From: Paracoccaceae bacterium | Lineage (GTDB): Bacteria; Pseudomonadota; Alphaproteobacteria; Rhodobacterales; Rhodobacteraceae | Reading direction: 5' to 3' | Assembly: GCA_026419405.1 (NCBI GenBank) | Contig: JANZZL010000113.1 | Coordinates: 1 to 64,000, forward strand | DNA length: 64,000 bases | Part shown: positions 1 through 11,523 of the stretch, in pieces | Numbering within the stretch: position 1 is the stretch's first letter | Layout: each line of letters opens with the position of its first letter | The notes under the pieces: generated by a model | Databases searched by the model: none | Told to the model about the DNA's origin: nothing | The model's input: the letters and a program-made list of their open reading frames with translations, nothing else | Made by a program: the position numbers and the translations under genes

Positions 1-19
1 AGATGTGTATAAGAGACAG
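1..19 (+). other. Tn5/Nextera mosaic-end adapter remnant
   Basis: These 19 bases read AGATGTGTATAAGAGACAG, exactly the hyperactive Tn5 mosaic end used in tagmentation libraries. The mosaic end is an engineered hybrid of the outside and inside ends of IS50 and does not occur as such in nature. Lying exactly at the left edge, it is best explained as an untrimmed adapter at a contig end. Genomic sequence starts at about base 20. Confidence 0.95.
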
Positions 20-147
20 CGCGACCGGCTGCCGCGGCGCCCGGCGTTCCGGGCGATTCCGGCGGTGCCGGGCGCCGCGGCCCCTTCGTCCGTCGCGGCG
101 GCCGGGCGCGGGCCCACAGCCGCGGCGCGGGTCGCCCTCCCGCGCCG

Positions 148-177
148 CTTGAAAAGCCCGCGCCCGCTGCCCAAGTG
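148..177 (+). promoter_or_regulatory. Candidate RpoH (heat-shock) promoter of clpB
   Basis: CTTGAA (148-153) is followed by a CCCAAGTG block from 170. The layout CTTG-N18-CCCAAGT resembles the RpoH consensus of CTTG plus a CCCATNT or CYTATNT -10 box, and the spacing is the same as in the stronger candidate before dnaK in this window. clpB is a classical RpoH target. The -10 match is imperfect, so the call rests on spacing and gene identity. Confidence 0.5.
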
Positions 178-252
178 CTCAGCCGAGACCCGGGCGGCGC
201 CGTGCCTGACGACAGGGCGGCCGGGAACCGGGGGCTGCGAAAGGAGATACCG

Positions 253-2868
<2,616 letters not shown>

Positions 2869-3031
2869 CGCAGGCCCTGCCGGGCCCCGGGGCGCCCGTC
2901 CCGCCGCGCGCGGGGCGGGCGCCTGCCGTTCCGGGGCCCGGCGGGCGGGTGGCGCCCGGCCGCGTTCGCCGCTAGCTTCGCCCCGCGCCGGACCGGCGGG
3001 GCCGGCCGGCAGGGCGACGGAGGGGCAGCGC

Positions 3032-3862
3032 ATGAAGACGATTTCCGAGAACCGGGCCTTTGGCGGGGTGCAGGGCGTCTACACCCACGACTCCGCCGCC
3101 ACCGGCACGCCGATGACCTTCGGCCTCTACCTGCCGCCGCAGGCCGAGGCGGGGCCGGTGCCGCTCGTCTGGTTCCTCTCGGGCCTGACCTGCACGCACG
3201 AGAACGCCATGGTGAAGTCCGGGGCGCAGGCCCATGCCGCGCGGCACGGGCTGGCGGTGGTGTTCCCCGACACCTCGCCGCGCGGCGCGGGCGTGGCCGA
3301 CGACCCGGCCTACGATCTCGGGCAGGGCGCGGGCTTCTACGTCGATGCGACCGAGGCGCCCTGGGCGCCGCATTTCGCGATGTGGCGCTATGTCTCCGAG
3401 GACCTTCCGCGGCTGCTGTTCAACGCCTTTCCGCTCGACGAGGAGCGGCAGGCCGTCACCGGCCATTCGATGGGCGGCCACGGCGCGCTGACCCTTGCCA
3501 TGCGGTTTCCCGGGCGGTTCCGCTCGGCCTCGGCCTTCGCGCCGATCGCCCATCCCACGGCATCGGACTGGGGGCGCAGGCAGTTCGCGGCCTATCTCGG
3601 CGCCGACGAATCGGCCTGGGCGCCGCATGACTCGACGCTGCTGATGCGCGAGGCCGGGTTCCGGGGCGAGGTGCTGATCGACCAGGGCGCGAAGGACCAG
3701 TTCCTCGACCTGCTGAAGCCCGAGGCGCTGGCCGGGGCCATGGCCGCCCGGCGCCAGCCCGGCGCCTTCCGGATGCAGGCGGGCTACGACCACAGCTACT
3801 TCTTCGTAGCGACCTTCATCGGCGACCACATCGCCTTCCACGCCGGCCATCTCGGCGCGTGA
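3032..3862 (+). CDS. fghA: S-formylglutathione hydrolase
   Basis: Hydrolyses S-formylglutathione to formate and glutathione, the second step of glutathione-dependent formaldehyde detoxification. The 276-residue protein is an esterase-D-type alpha/beta hydrolase. The nucleophile elbow is GHSMGG with Ser146, and the catalytic His is in the C-terminal YDHSYFF segment. The oxyanion-side motif [12 protein letters not shown] typical of the family is present near the N-terminus. The start ATG follows GGAGGGGCAGC. The partner dehydrogenase (adhI/flhA) is not in the window. The stop codon overlaps the start of the next gene, suggesting co-translation. Confidence 0.95.
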   Translation: MKTISENRAFGGVQGVYTHDSAATGTPMTFGLYLPPQAEAGPVPLVWFLSGLTCTHENAMVKSGAQAHAARHGLAVVFPDTSPRGAGVADDPAYDLGQGAGFYVDATEAPWAPHFAMWRYVSEDLPRLLFNAFPLDEERQAVTGHSMGGHGALTLAMRFPGRFRSASAFAPIAHPTASDWGRRQFAAYLGADESAWAPHDSTLLMREAGFRGEVLIDQGAKDQFLDLLKPEALAGAMAARRQPGAFRMQAGYDHSYFFVATFIGDHIAFHAGHLGA

Positions 3863-4311
3863 TGGCGCTCTACGTCGATGCCGATGCCTGCCCGGTGAAG
3901 ACCGAGGCCGAGCGCGTGGCGACGCGCCACGGCGTGCGGCTCTACCTCGTGTCGAACGGCGGCATCAGGCCCTCGGCCAACCCGCTGGTCGAGACCGTCT
4001 ACGTCCCCGAGGGCCCCGACGCCGCCGACATCTGGATCGCCGGCCGGGCGGGGCCGGGCGACGTGGTCGTGACCGCCGACGTGCCGCTCGCCGCGCGCTG
4101 CGTCGCGGCCGGGGCGGCGGTGCTGAGGCCCGACGGCTCGGCGCTCACCACCGCCAACGTCGGCAACGCGCTTGCCCTGCGCGACCTGATGGCCGACCTG
4201 CGCGCGGCCGACCCGTTCCGGCCGGGCGGGGGGCGCGCCTTCTCGAAGGCCGACCGCTCCCGCTTCCTCGCGGCGCTCGACCGCGCGCTTGCGGCCGCCG
4301 CGCGGGGCTAG
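3862..4311 (+). CDS. YaiI/YqxD family protein (DUF188)
   Basis: A 149-residue cytosolic protein of the widespread YaiI/UPF0178 family, which has a PIN-like fold; its substrate is not established. It opens with the conserved [10 protein letters not shown] motif. Further conserved acidic positions ([12 protein letters not shown]) and the terminal [14 protein letters not shown] are present. The ATG shares a base with the fghA stop codon (TGATG). A GTG one codon upstream is also possible. Co-location with fghA looks like an operon of convenience rather than a pathway. Confidence 0.88.
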   Translation: MALYVDADACPVKTEAERVATRHGVRLYLVSNGGIRPSANPLVETVYVPEGPDAADIWIAGRAGPGDVVVTADVPLAARCVAAGAAVLRPDGSALTTANVGNALALRDLMADLRAADPFRPGGGRAFSKADRSRFLAALDRALAAAARG

Positions 4312-4343
4312 ACGCCGCGCCGGCAGGGGCGTAGGCAGCGGCC

Positions 4344-5303
4344 ATGACCGCGATCGCCGACAACCGCACGGGCCTCACCGGCGCCTTCTGGGCCGTGGGG
4401 GCGATGCTCGTCTTCTCGGTCAACGACATGCTCATCAAGTCGCTGTCGGGCGACTACCCGCTGCATCAGGTGATGACGGTCCGCGCGGTGGTGGCGATCG
4501 CCTTCCTGCTGGCCGTGGTCGTCCCGCTCTCGGGCGGCTACGCGCAGCTCCGCACCCGCCGGGCCGGGATGCATGCGCTGCGCGGCGGCTTCGTCTTCCT
4601 GGCGAACCTCTGCTTCTTCCTCGGCCTTGCCGCACTGCCGCTGGCCGAGGCGGTGGCGCTGTCGTTCCTGAGCCCGTTCCTCATCACCTTCCTCTCGGCG
4701 CTGCTGCTGGGCGAGCGCGTGGGCCCGCGCCGCTGGGCGGCGATCGCGGCGGGGCTCGCGGGCGTCTTGGTGGTGCTCCGCCCGGGCACCGAGGCGTTCC
4801 AGCCGGCAGCGCTCCTGCCGCTGGCGGGGGCGTTCTTCTACGCGCTTCTCCAGATCGTGACGCGGCATGTCGGCGGCACCGAGACGGCCGGCGCGCTCGC
4901 GCTCTCGATCCAGGTGGGCTTCCTGATCGCCAGCGGCGCGATCGGCCTTGCCGTGGGCGACGGGCGCTTCGCCGGCGGGCTGCACCCGTCGCTGGAATTC
5001 CTGCTCAGGGCCTGGGCGGTGCCCCCGGCGGGCGACCTCGCGGCGATGGCTGCGGTCGGCGTGCTGAGCGCGCTCGGCGGCTGGGCGATCAGCCAGGCCT
5101 ACCGCGTCTCCGAGGCAGCCTATGTCGCGCCCTTCGACTATGCCGCGCTGCCGCTCGCGGTGTTCTGGGGCTTCGCCGTGTTCGGCGACTGGCCCGACGC
5201 GGTGGCCTGGGCGGGCATCCTTCTGATCCTCGGCTCGGGGCTGATCCTGATCTGGCGCGAGGCGGCGGCGCGGCGAACCCCTCCCTCGGCGCTGCGCCGC
5301 TGA
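4344..5303 (+). CDS. DMT-superfamily (EamA) membrane transporter
   Basis: A 319-residue inner-membrane protein with about ten hydrophobic segments and the two repeated EamA modules of the drug/metabolite transporter superfamily, probably a metabolite exporter. Module one has the conserved pattern 'LRGGFVFLANLCFFLGLAALPLAEA' split across helices 3 and 4, and module two ends in a YVAPFDYAALP segment before the last helices. Substrate cannot be read from sequence. It follows the YaiI-type gene by 32 bp on the same strand. Confidence 0.85.
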   Translation: MTAIADNRTGLTGAFWAVGAMLVFSVNDMLIKSLSGDYPLHQVMTVRAVVAIAFLLAVVVPLSGGYAQLRTRRAGMHALRGGFVFLANLCFFLGLAALPLAEAVALSFLSPFLITFLSALLLGERVGPRRWAAIAAGLAGVLVVLRPGTEAFQPAALLPLAGAFFYALLQIVTRHVGGTETAGALALSIQVGFLIASGAIGLAVGDGRFAGGLHPSLEFLLRAWAVPPAGDLAAMAAVGVLSALGGWAISQAYRVSEAAYVAPFDYAALPLAVFWGFAVFGDWPDAVAWAGILLILGSGLILIWREAAARRTPPSALRR

Positions 5304-5358
5304 GCCCTTCGCTTCCGCCAAGGGCCCGGCTAGAACCGGACGCAGCAGGAGGGCCGCC

Positions 5359-6273
5359 ATGACACCCGTCTTCATCCCCTTCGCCGAGGGCGAACGCACG
5401 CTCGACTGGATCGAGCTGACCGAGGCCATCGCCGCGGGCCACGCCCGCCCGCTGGCCGGCATGGCCGACGTGTTCCTCTACCGCGGGCGCGACACGGTTC
5501 TGTCGCGCGCGGCCTTCGTCGATGGCCTGGGCGCGCTGGTCAAGACGGCGACGGTCTTTCCCGGCAACGCCCGTGCGGGGCTGCCCACGATCAACGGCGC
5601 GGTCTGCCTCTTCTCGGACGCGACCGGGGAACTCGAGGCGCTGATCGACTTCCACCTCGTCACCAAGTGGAAGACCGCGGGCGACAGCCTGCTCGCCGCC
5701 CGGCGCCTGGCCCGGCCCGGCAGCCGCCGCATCCTGATCCTGGGCGCGGGCACCGTGGCGGCCTCGCTGATCGAGGCCTACGGCGCGGCCTTCCCCGGCG
5801 CGCGCTTCACCGTCTGGAACCGGACGCGGGCGCGGGCCGAGCAGCTCGCCGCCCGCCACCCCGGCGTGGCGGTGGCGGACGACCTCCCCGCCGCGGTCGG
5901 CGAGGCCGACATCATCGCCTCGGCCACCATGGCGACCGAGCCCGTGATCCGCGGCGCGTGGCTGAGGCCCGGCCAGCACCTCGACCTGATCGGCGCCTAC
6001 CGGCCCGACATGCGCGAGGCCGACGACGAGGCGCTGCGGCGGGCACGCCTGTTCGTCGATGCGCGGGCCTCGGTGCTCGACCACATCGGGGAGCTGAAGG
6101 ACCCCATCGCCCGCGGGGTGATCCGCCGCGAAGACGTGGTGGCCGACTTCTCAGACCTCGCCTCGGGAGCCTTCGCGCGGCGGTCGGAGGAAGAGATCAC
6201 GCTCTTCAAGAACGGCGGCGGCGCGCATCTCGACCTGATGACGGCGCGCTACATCCTCGCGAAATGGCGCTGA
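5359..6273 (+). CDS. Ornithine cyclodeaminase / mu-crystallin family protein
   Basis: A 304-residue NAD(P)-binding enzyme of the ornithine-cyclodeaminase/mu-crystallin family, whose members include ornithine cyclodeaminase and ketimine or pyrroline-2-carboxylate reductases. The Rossmann motif GAGTVAASLIEAYG is near residue 125, followed by a VWNRTRARAEQLA stretch, as in the family. The N-terminal substrate domain keeps the TKWKTAGDSLLAARRL segment containing the conserved Lys. The start follows AGGAGGG. Exact substrate is undetermined. The neighbouring hydrolase overlaps its 3' end by 10 bp. Confidence 0.85.
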   Translation: MTPVFIPFAEGERTLDWIELTEAIAAGHARPLAGMADVFLYRGRDTVLSRAAFVDGLGALVKTATVFPGNARAGLPTINGAVCLFSDATGELEALIDFHLVTKWKTAGDSLLAARRLARPGSRRILILGAGTVAASLIEAYGAAFPGARFTVWNRTRARAEQLAARHPGVAVADDLPAAVGEADIIASATMATEPVIRGAWLRPGQHLDLIGAYRPDMREADDEALRRARLFVDARASVLDHIGELKDPIARGVIRREDVVADFSDLASGAFARRSEEEITLFKNGGGAHLDLMTARYILAKWR

Positions 6274-7172
6274 GCCCGCTCGCCGCGCTGGCGGCGGCGG
6301 CGGGGCTCGTCGCCCTGCCCTTCGCGGCCGAGACGCTGCGCAGGCCCGCCCACCGCCGCCGCGGCGCGGCGCCGGGGCGGTTCGCCGACCTGCCCTCGGG
6401 CTGGACGCACTATCGCTGGTGGGGGGCGGCGGAAGGCCCCGTGGCCGTGCTGATCCACGGGCTCACCACCCCCTCGTTCGTCTGGGAGGGTCTTGCCCCG
6501 CTGCTCGCCGCGAAGGGCTGGCGCTGCCTTGCCTACGACCTCCACGGGCGCGGCTTCTCGGCGGCGGTGCCGGGACGGCAGGACGCGGACTTCTTCCTGC
6601 GCCAGCTCCGCGGGCTGCTCGACCACCAGGGCCTCGGCGGGCCGGTGACGCTCGTCGGCTATTCCATGGGCGGGGCGATCGCCACCGCCTTCGCCGCGCG
6701 CCACCCCGACCGTGTGGCGCGGCTGGTGCTGGTCGCGCCCGCCGGGCTCGGCCACCGACTGAGCCGGCTCGAACGCCTGGTGGAGCGCACCCCGCTGCTG
6801 GGCGACTGGCTGATGCTGGTGTTCGGCGGCATCAACCTGCGGGCGAACCTGCGCCGGCTGCTCGGCGCGCGGTCCAGCGTGCCCGACATCGCGGCCCGGC
6901 AGATCGCCGAGACGCGCGCGCGGGGCTTCCTGCCCGCTGTCCTGTCCTCGCAGCGGCACATGCTGGCGGCCGACCAGTCCGGGCCGCACCGCCGGATCGC
7001 CGCGGCCGGCCTGCCGGTGGCCGCCGTCTGGGGCGATGCCGACGCGGTGATCCCGCTCGAGGCGAAGGAGAGGCTCGCCGCGCTCAACCCCGCGGCGCGG
7101 CAGGTGGTGGTGGCGGGCGCCACCCACGGGCTGCCGCACACCCACCCCGAGGCGGTCGCGGCCCTGTTCTAG
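6264..7172 (+). CDS. Alpha/beta hydrolase
   Basis: A 302-residue alpha/beta-hydrolase with an N-terminal hydrophobic stretch (about 4-24) that could be a signal anchor. It carries the oxyanion-hole motif LIHGLTTPSFVW, the nucleophile elbow GYSMGG, the acid in WGDADAVIP and the catalytic His in GATHGLPHT, so the triad is complete. The substrate is unknown. The ATG overlaps the end of the upstream gene by 10 bp, and it converges on an MFS gene with a 14-bp gap. Confidence 0.85.
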   Translation: MALSPLAALAAAAGLVALPFAAETLRRPAHRRRGAAPGRFADLPSGWTHYRWWGAAEGPVAVLIHGLTTPSFVWEGLAPLLAAKGWRCLAYDLHGRGFSAAVPGRQDADFFLRQLRGLLDHQGLGGPVTLVGYSMGGAIATAFAARHPDRVARLVLVAPAGLGHRLSRLERLVERTPLLGDWLMLVFGGINLRANLRRLLGARSSVPDIAARQIAETRARGFLPAVLSSQRHMLAADQSGPHRRIAAAGLPVAAVWGDADAVIPLEAKERLAALNPAARQVVVAGATHGLPHTHPEAVAALF

Positions 7173-7186
7173 CGCCCGGTCGGCCC

Positions 7187-8434
7187 TCAGGCGGGAACGG
7201 CGCCAGCCTCCAGCGGCCGTTCGCGCACCGGCAGGTGCACCAGCGCCGAGAAGGCGCCGACGCCCACCCCGATCCACCAGACCAGCGTGTAGTCGCCGTA
7301 GATGTCGTAGAGCCTGCCGCCGAGCCAGACGCCGAGGAAGCCGCCGATCTGGTGGCTGAGGAACACGATCCCGTAGAGCGTTCCCATGTAGCGCAGGCCG
7401 TAGATATGCGCCACGAGCCCCGAGGTGAGCGGCACCGTGGCAAGCCAGAGCGCGCCCATGATCACCGAGAACAGGATCACCGTGGCCGGCGTGACCGGCG
7501 TCATGATGAACCAGGCGGCGACGAGGGTGCGGCCGGTGTAGATCGCGGCCAGCAGGTATTTCCGCGTGAAGCGCTTGCCGAGCCACCCGGCCGTCAGCGT
7601 GCCGGCGATGTTGGCCAGCCCGATCAGCGAGATCGCCACCGCGCCCAGCGCCGAGGTGGTGGTGATGCCCATGGCATGCAGCGCGCCGCCGGGGTCGATC
7701 GGGCCGCAGAGCTCGGTCACGAAGGCGGGGAAATGCGCGGTGATGAAGGCAAGCTGGTAGCCGCAGGAGAAGAAGCCGAGGAAGATCAGCGTGAACGAGG
7801 GGTCGCGGAAGGCGCGGGTGAGCGCCTCGCCCAGGCTCTCCTCCAGCTCGGCGCGGCGCGCCGGCGCAGGCGCCCGCATCAGCGGCAGCGCCGTCAGCGA
7901 GGCGAGGATGATGCCGGCGAAGACGACGAACACCGCCTGCCAGCTCATCAGGCCGAGCAGCCATTCGGCCACCGGCGCGCCGACGACCTGGCCCGCCGAG
8001 CCGGCCGCGGTGGCGATGCCGAGCGCCATCGAGCGGTTCTCGTCGCTGGCCGCGCGCCCGACGACGGCGAGCACCACGCCGAAGCCCATGCCCGCGATGC
8101 CGAAGCCGATCAGCACGTTCAGCGCCTGATGCGCGAGCGGGCTGACCGATACCGCCGAGAGCACGAGGCCGAGCGCGTAGAAGAGCCCCCCCGCGATGAT
8201 CGCGCGGCGGTCGCCGAAGCGTTCGGCCAGCGCGCCGAACAGCGGCTGCCCGATGCCCCAGGCGAGGTTCTGGACCGCGATGGCCAGCGAGAACTCCGCC
8301 CGTGGCCAGCCGAAATCCTCGGCGATCGGGATCTGGAACACCCCGAAGCTCGCCCGCACGGCGAAGGACAACAGGATGACGATGCACCCGCCGATCAGGA
8401 CGGGGGTGACGAGGGGGGACTTGACCTTGGGCAT
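7187..8434 (-). CDS. Major facilitator superfamily transporter
   Basis: A 415-residue inner-membrane carrier with about twelve hydrophobic segments. The N-half reads as an oxalate/formate- or YbfB-like MFS permease (FAVRASFGVFQIPIAEDFGW near the N-terminus, FGALAERFGDRRAII in loop 2-3). The substrate cannot be assigned. The start ATG is preceded on the coding strand by GGAG. It is divergent from zapE across about 170 bp. Confidence 0.85.
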   Translation of the reverse strand: MPKVKSPLVTPVLIGGCIVILLSFAVRASFGVFQIPIAEDFGWPRAEFSLAIAVQNLAWGIGQPLFGALAERFGDRRAIIAGGLFYALGLVLSAVSVSPLAHQALNVLIGFGIAGMGFGVVLAVVGRAASDENRSMALGIATAAGSAGQVVGAPVAEWLLGLMSWQAVFVVFAGIILASLTALPLMRAPAPARRAELEESLGEALTRAFRDPSFTLIFLGFFSCGYQLAFITAHFPAFVTELCGPIDPGGALHAMGITTTSALGAVAISLIGLANIAGTLTAGWLGKRFTRKYLLAAIYTGRTLVAAWFIMTPVTPATVILFSVIMGALWLATVPLTSGLVAHIYGLRYMGTLYGIVFLSHQIGGFLGVWLGGRLYDIYGDYTLVWWIGVGVGAFSALVHLPVRERPLEAGAVPA

Positions 8435-8604
8435 GTCGGCTCCGGCGGCAACGGCCCGGCATCGCGCCTCAGCGCCCCGCCGTCAACCAAAACTTCGTGA
8501 TCGCGGCCATCAGTGGCCGCCGGCCCCCCGGCCGGCGCCGCGCCCGCGCTGCCGCCCGCCCGCGCCGGCTTGCCCGGCCCGCCCGGCCCGGCTACTCCCC
8601 CCGC

Positions 8605-9672
8605 ATGAGCGTGACCGACCTCTATCGCGCCCGGCTCGCGGCGGGGCAGCTGCGCCCCGATCCGGCGCAGGAGGCGGTGCTGCCCGAACTGGAGCGGATC
8701 GCCGACTGGCTGGCCGCGCAGCGCGAGCCGAGGGGGCTGGGGCGGCTGTTCCGCAAGGCCCCCGAGACGACGAAGGGCCTCTACCTCTGGGGCGGGGTCG
8801 GGCGCGGCAAGTCGATGCTGATGGACCTGCTGGTGGAGGCGGCGCCGACGCCGGCGCGGCGCCGCGTCCACTTCCACGCCTTCATGCAGGAGATCCACGC
8901 CGCGATGCATGCCGCCCGCCAGCGCGGGGTCGAGGATGCCATCGCCCCCGTCGCCGCCGCCGTGGCCGACGCGGTGCGGCTGCTTGCCTTCGACGAGATG
9001 CAGATCACCGACATCACCGACGCGATGATCGTGGGGCGGCTGTTCGAGAAGCTGTTCGCCGCGGGCGTGGTGATCGTCGCCACCTCGAACCGGCCGCCCG
9101 ACGACCTCTACCGCGACGGGCTCAACCGCCAGCTCTTCCTGCCCTTCATCGCCCTTCTCAAGGAGCGCATGGAGGTGCGCCACCTCGCCAGCGAGACCGA
9201 CTACCGGCAGGACCGCCTCGTCGGCGAGCAGGTCTACTTCGCCCCGGCCGACGCGGCCGCGCGCGCCGCGATCGAGGCGATCTGGCGCGACCTCGCCCCC
9301 GGCGGCGGGGCGCCGCTGACGCTGCGGGTGCAGGGCCGCGAGGTGACGATCCCCGCCTTCGCGGGCGGGGTGGCCAGGGCGGGGTTCTGGGACCTCTGCG
9401 GCCGCCCGCTGGGGCCGGCCGACTACCTCGCGCTCGCCGCGGCGGTGCGTGTGCTGATCCTCGAGGACATCCCGCGCCTGTCGTCCGAGAACTACAACCA
9501 GGCCAGGCGCTTCGTCACGCTGGTCGATGCGCTCTACGAGGCGCGGGTGCGCCTGATCGCCTCGGCGGCCGACGCGCCCGAGCAGCTCTACATCGAGGGC
9601 GAGGGCAGCTTCGAGTTCGCCCGCACCGCCTCGCGCCTGCGCGAGATGCAGTCGGCCGGCTGGGGCGCGTAG
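8605..9672 (+). CDS. zapE: Cell division protein ZapE / AFG1-like ATPase
   Basis: A 355-residue P-loop ATPase of the AFG1/ZapE family, associated with FtsZ-ring constriction in E. coli and with mitochondrial protein quality control in eukaryotes. Walker A is GGVGRGKSMLMD (about residues 61-72) and Walker B is LLAFDEMQITD, followed by the sensor region IVATSNRPPDDLY. The family's RFVTLVDALYEARVRL segment is near the C-terminus. The ATG at 8605 is taken because MSVTDLYRARLAAG matches the family N-terminus; the upstream extension is low-complexity. Confidence 0.93.
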   Translation: MSVTDLYRARLAAGQLRPDPAQEAVLPELERIADWLAAQREPRGLGRLFRKAPETTKGLYLWGGVGRGKSMLMDLLVEAAPTPARRRVHFHAFMQEIHAAMHAARQRGVEDAIAPVAAAVADAVRLLAFDEMQITDITDAMIVGRLFEKLFAAGVVIVATSNRPPDDLYRDGLNRQLFLPFIALLKERMEVRHLASETDYRQDRLVGEQVYFAPADAAARAAIEAIWRDLAPGGGAPLTLRVQGREVTIPAFAGGVARAGFWDLCGRPLGPADYLALAAAVRVLILEDIPRLSSENYNQARRFVTLVDALYEARVRLIASAADAPEQLYIEGEGSFEFARTASRLREMQSAGWGA

Positions 9673-9720
9673 CGGTGCAGCCGGCTCCGGGCTATACTGG
9701 CGCCGACACGGGAGGATGCC

Positions 9721-10041
9721 ATGCCGACCATCGCGCGGGGAGCACCCCTTCAGACCGTCATCACCACCTTCGAGGTGACGCCCGGCACCTGCCAGGACCT
9801 GCTCGACGAGCTCGTCGATGCCTATGCGGGCTTCATCTCGAAGCAGCCGGGCTTCATCGGCGCGGGGCTGCACGTCAACGACGCCCAGACCCGGATCGCC
9901 AACTACTCGCAATGGGCGCGGCGCGAGGACTTCCTCGCCATGCTGCGATCCGACGAGATGCGCCGGCGCAACCGGCGCATCAACGAGCTCTGCAAGAGCT
10001 TCGAGCCGGTGATGTACGAGGTGGTGGAAAGCTTCGGCTGA
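9721..10041 (+). CDS. Antibiotic biosynthesis monooxygenase (ABM)-like protein
   Basis: A 106-residue single-domain protein resembling the dimeric ferredoxin-like ABM fold: a beta strand TVITTFEVTPGTCQDLLDEL, a KQPGFIGAGLHVN turn and the YSQWARREDFLAML segment are the family landmarks. Such proteins act as small oxygenases, heme-degrading enzymes or hydroxylases, so no reaction is claimed. GGGAGGA precedes the start. It converges on the SET gene 17 bp away. Confidence 0.75.
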   Translation: MPTIARGAPLQTVITTFEVTPGTCQDLLDELVDAYAGFISKQPGFIGAGLHVNDAQTRIANYSQWARREDFLAMLRSDEMRRRNRRINELCKSFEPVMYEVVESFG

Positions 10042-10058
10042 ACCGCCCCGGCCCGGCC

Positions 10059-10463
10059 TCAGGCGGCCGCCTCGGCGAGGCGGCCGACGGCATGCTTCCG
10101 GCAGCGGATCACCGCGTAGTCGCAGGTGATCTCCTCGCCCGCCGCGATGTCGCGGGCGGCGATCACGCGCGCCTCGGGGCCGTTCGGCAGCACCACCGCG
10201 GTGTTCGGCCGGTCGGAGTGGTTGGTGAACCGGTCGTTGTCGCCCGAAAGCACGAGCACGCCCGTTTCGGGGAAGTACTCGCAGTAGGTCTCGAGGTAGT
10301 CGGCGACATGCGCGGGGTAGCGCGCCAGGTCGGCCTCGGGGATGATGCGGTCAAGCACCGGGTCGAAGGCCCAGATCGCGGTGCCCCGGGGGATGTCCTC
10401 CTCGGCGAAGAGGCCGAGGCCGTGGATCTCGCTCTGCCGGACCGTTGTTCTGACGAGGAGCAC
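10059..10463 (-). CDS. SET domain-containing protein
   Basis: A 134-residue stand-alone SET domain, a fold that transfers a methyl group from S-adenosylmethionine to lysine. The motifs are in order: the HGLGLFAEEDIPRGT strand near the N-terminus, FTNHSDRPNTAV (the pseudoknot NHS motif) and AGEEITCDY near the end. No post-SET cysteine cluster is seen. The GTG start at 10463 is chosen because GGGAGG lies just upstream on the coding strand; a longer frame to 10556 has no RBS. The target is unknown. Confidence 0.82.
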   Translation of the reverse strand: MLLVRTTVRQSEIHGLGLFAEEDIPRGTAIWAFDPVLDRIIPEADLARYPAHVADYLETYCEYFPETGVLVLSGDNDRFTNHSDRPNTAVVLPNGPEARVIAARDIAAGEEITCDYAVIRCRKHAVGRLAEAAA

Positions 10464-10637
10464 CCGAGCCTCCCGCTGGCCTGCCGCACCCCGGCGGAGA
10501 TTGGCAGAGCGCGGAGCGAAATCAATGGGGGGCGCGGCGCCGCGGCAAGATTTCACCGGCCGCTCAGTTTTCCTTCCCCGGCGGGGGTTTGGCTGCCGGG
10601 CCCGGCGTGCTAGGCTGGGCGGCGGGAGGCCATGGGC

Positions 10638-10946
10638 ATGGTGCGTCCGCTGTTGCTTGCGCTGGCTGCCGCGCTGTCCTGGGGCGGCGGGGCGGCGGCC
10701 GAGTGCCGCATCGCCACGCCCGGCACACGCTGCCTGACGGTCGCCCCGCGGGCGGCGGCGCTCCGGGCGGGCGATCCGCTTCCCGAAGGGGCGCGGCTGG
10801 TGTTCAACCCGCGCTACTGGGGCCTGCCCCCGGTGGAGGACGGCCAGCGGTTCTACGTGGTCGGCCGCGAGGTCTACCGGGTGGATGCCGCCACGCTGAC
10901 GGTGATCGAGCGGGTGTTCGGCGCCAATCCGGCGATCTTCCGCTGA
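10638..10946 (+). CDS. Small secreted protein, hypothetical
   Basis: About 102 residues with a clear Sec signal peptide (VRPLLLALAAALSWGGGAAA, cleavage probably before ECRIA). The mature part has two cysteines close together (ECRIATPGTRC) that could form a disulfide, and an RFYVVGREVYRVDAATLTVI strand pair similar to short periplasmic proteins of Rhodobacteraceae. No known domain is recognised. GGGAGG at 10623-10628 is spaced better for the ATG at 10638 than for the one at 10632. Confidence 0.65.
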   Translation: MVRPLLLALAAALSWGGGAAAECRIATPGTRCLTVAPRAAALRAGDPLPEGARLVFNPRYWGLPPVEDGQRFYVVGREVYRVDAATLTVIERVFGANPAIFR

Positions 10947-10970
10947 CGCCCGGCGCGGCTCGTCCGGCGG

Positions 10971-11399
10971 TCAGGCAAGCCCGCCCGCGGTGCAGGCGCG
11001 GAACGCCCGGACGGGTCCGGCGGCGCCCGCGAGGTCGATGACGACCGACCGGCCCCCCGCGCGGGCGGTTGCGGTCGCGTTGAACTCCAGCCCGTCGAGC
11101 ACGTTGCCGAAGCCGGTGTCGGTCACCGTCAGGGTGCGCCCGCCGTCCGAGAGCCGGTGCCGGCCGGTGCCGATCGCAAGCGGGCGCGCGCCGTCGTAGC
11201 GGATGCCGAAGCCGGGGCTCTCCGGCCAGGGCGAGGGCAGCGTGATCGCAATGGCATAGGGCTCGGCAAGGCGCGGGTCGTAGGTGACGGCGACCTGCGC
11301 ACCCCCTTCCGCATGGCGGAGCGTGCAGACCGGGGCGGCCGAGAACTCCCAGGCGTGGAGCGGCGTGGCGAGGAGGGAAAGGGCGAGGGCGCGGCGCAT
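10971..11399 (-). CDS. Secreted hypothetical protein
   Basis: A 142-residue protein with an N-terminal signal peptide (MRRALALSLLATPLHA, probable cleavage before WEFSA). The mature domain is mostly beta-rich, with one Cys near each end (APVCTL and FRACTAG) that may pair. I do not recognise the family. It converges on the small secreted protein gene with a 24-bp gap. Confidence 0.65.
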   Translation of the reverse strand: MRRALALSLLATPLHAWEFSAAPVCTLRHAEGGAQVAVTYDPRLAEPYAIAITLPSPWPESPGFGIRYDGARPLAIGTGRHRLSDGGRTLTVTDTGFGNVLDGLEFNATATARAGGRSVVIDLAGAAGPVRAFRACTAGGLA

Positions 11400-11523
11400 G
11401 CCGGGAAGGATGGGCCGGCCGGGCGGTGCGGCAAGGGCGGCCCCAGGGCGGCCCGGGGCGGCCCGCGGGTCGGGCCCGTTGGCGACGCCAGGGTCGGCCC
11501 CAGGTCGGACGCAGGGGCGCGCC

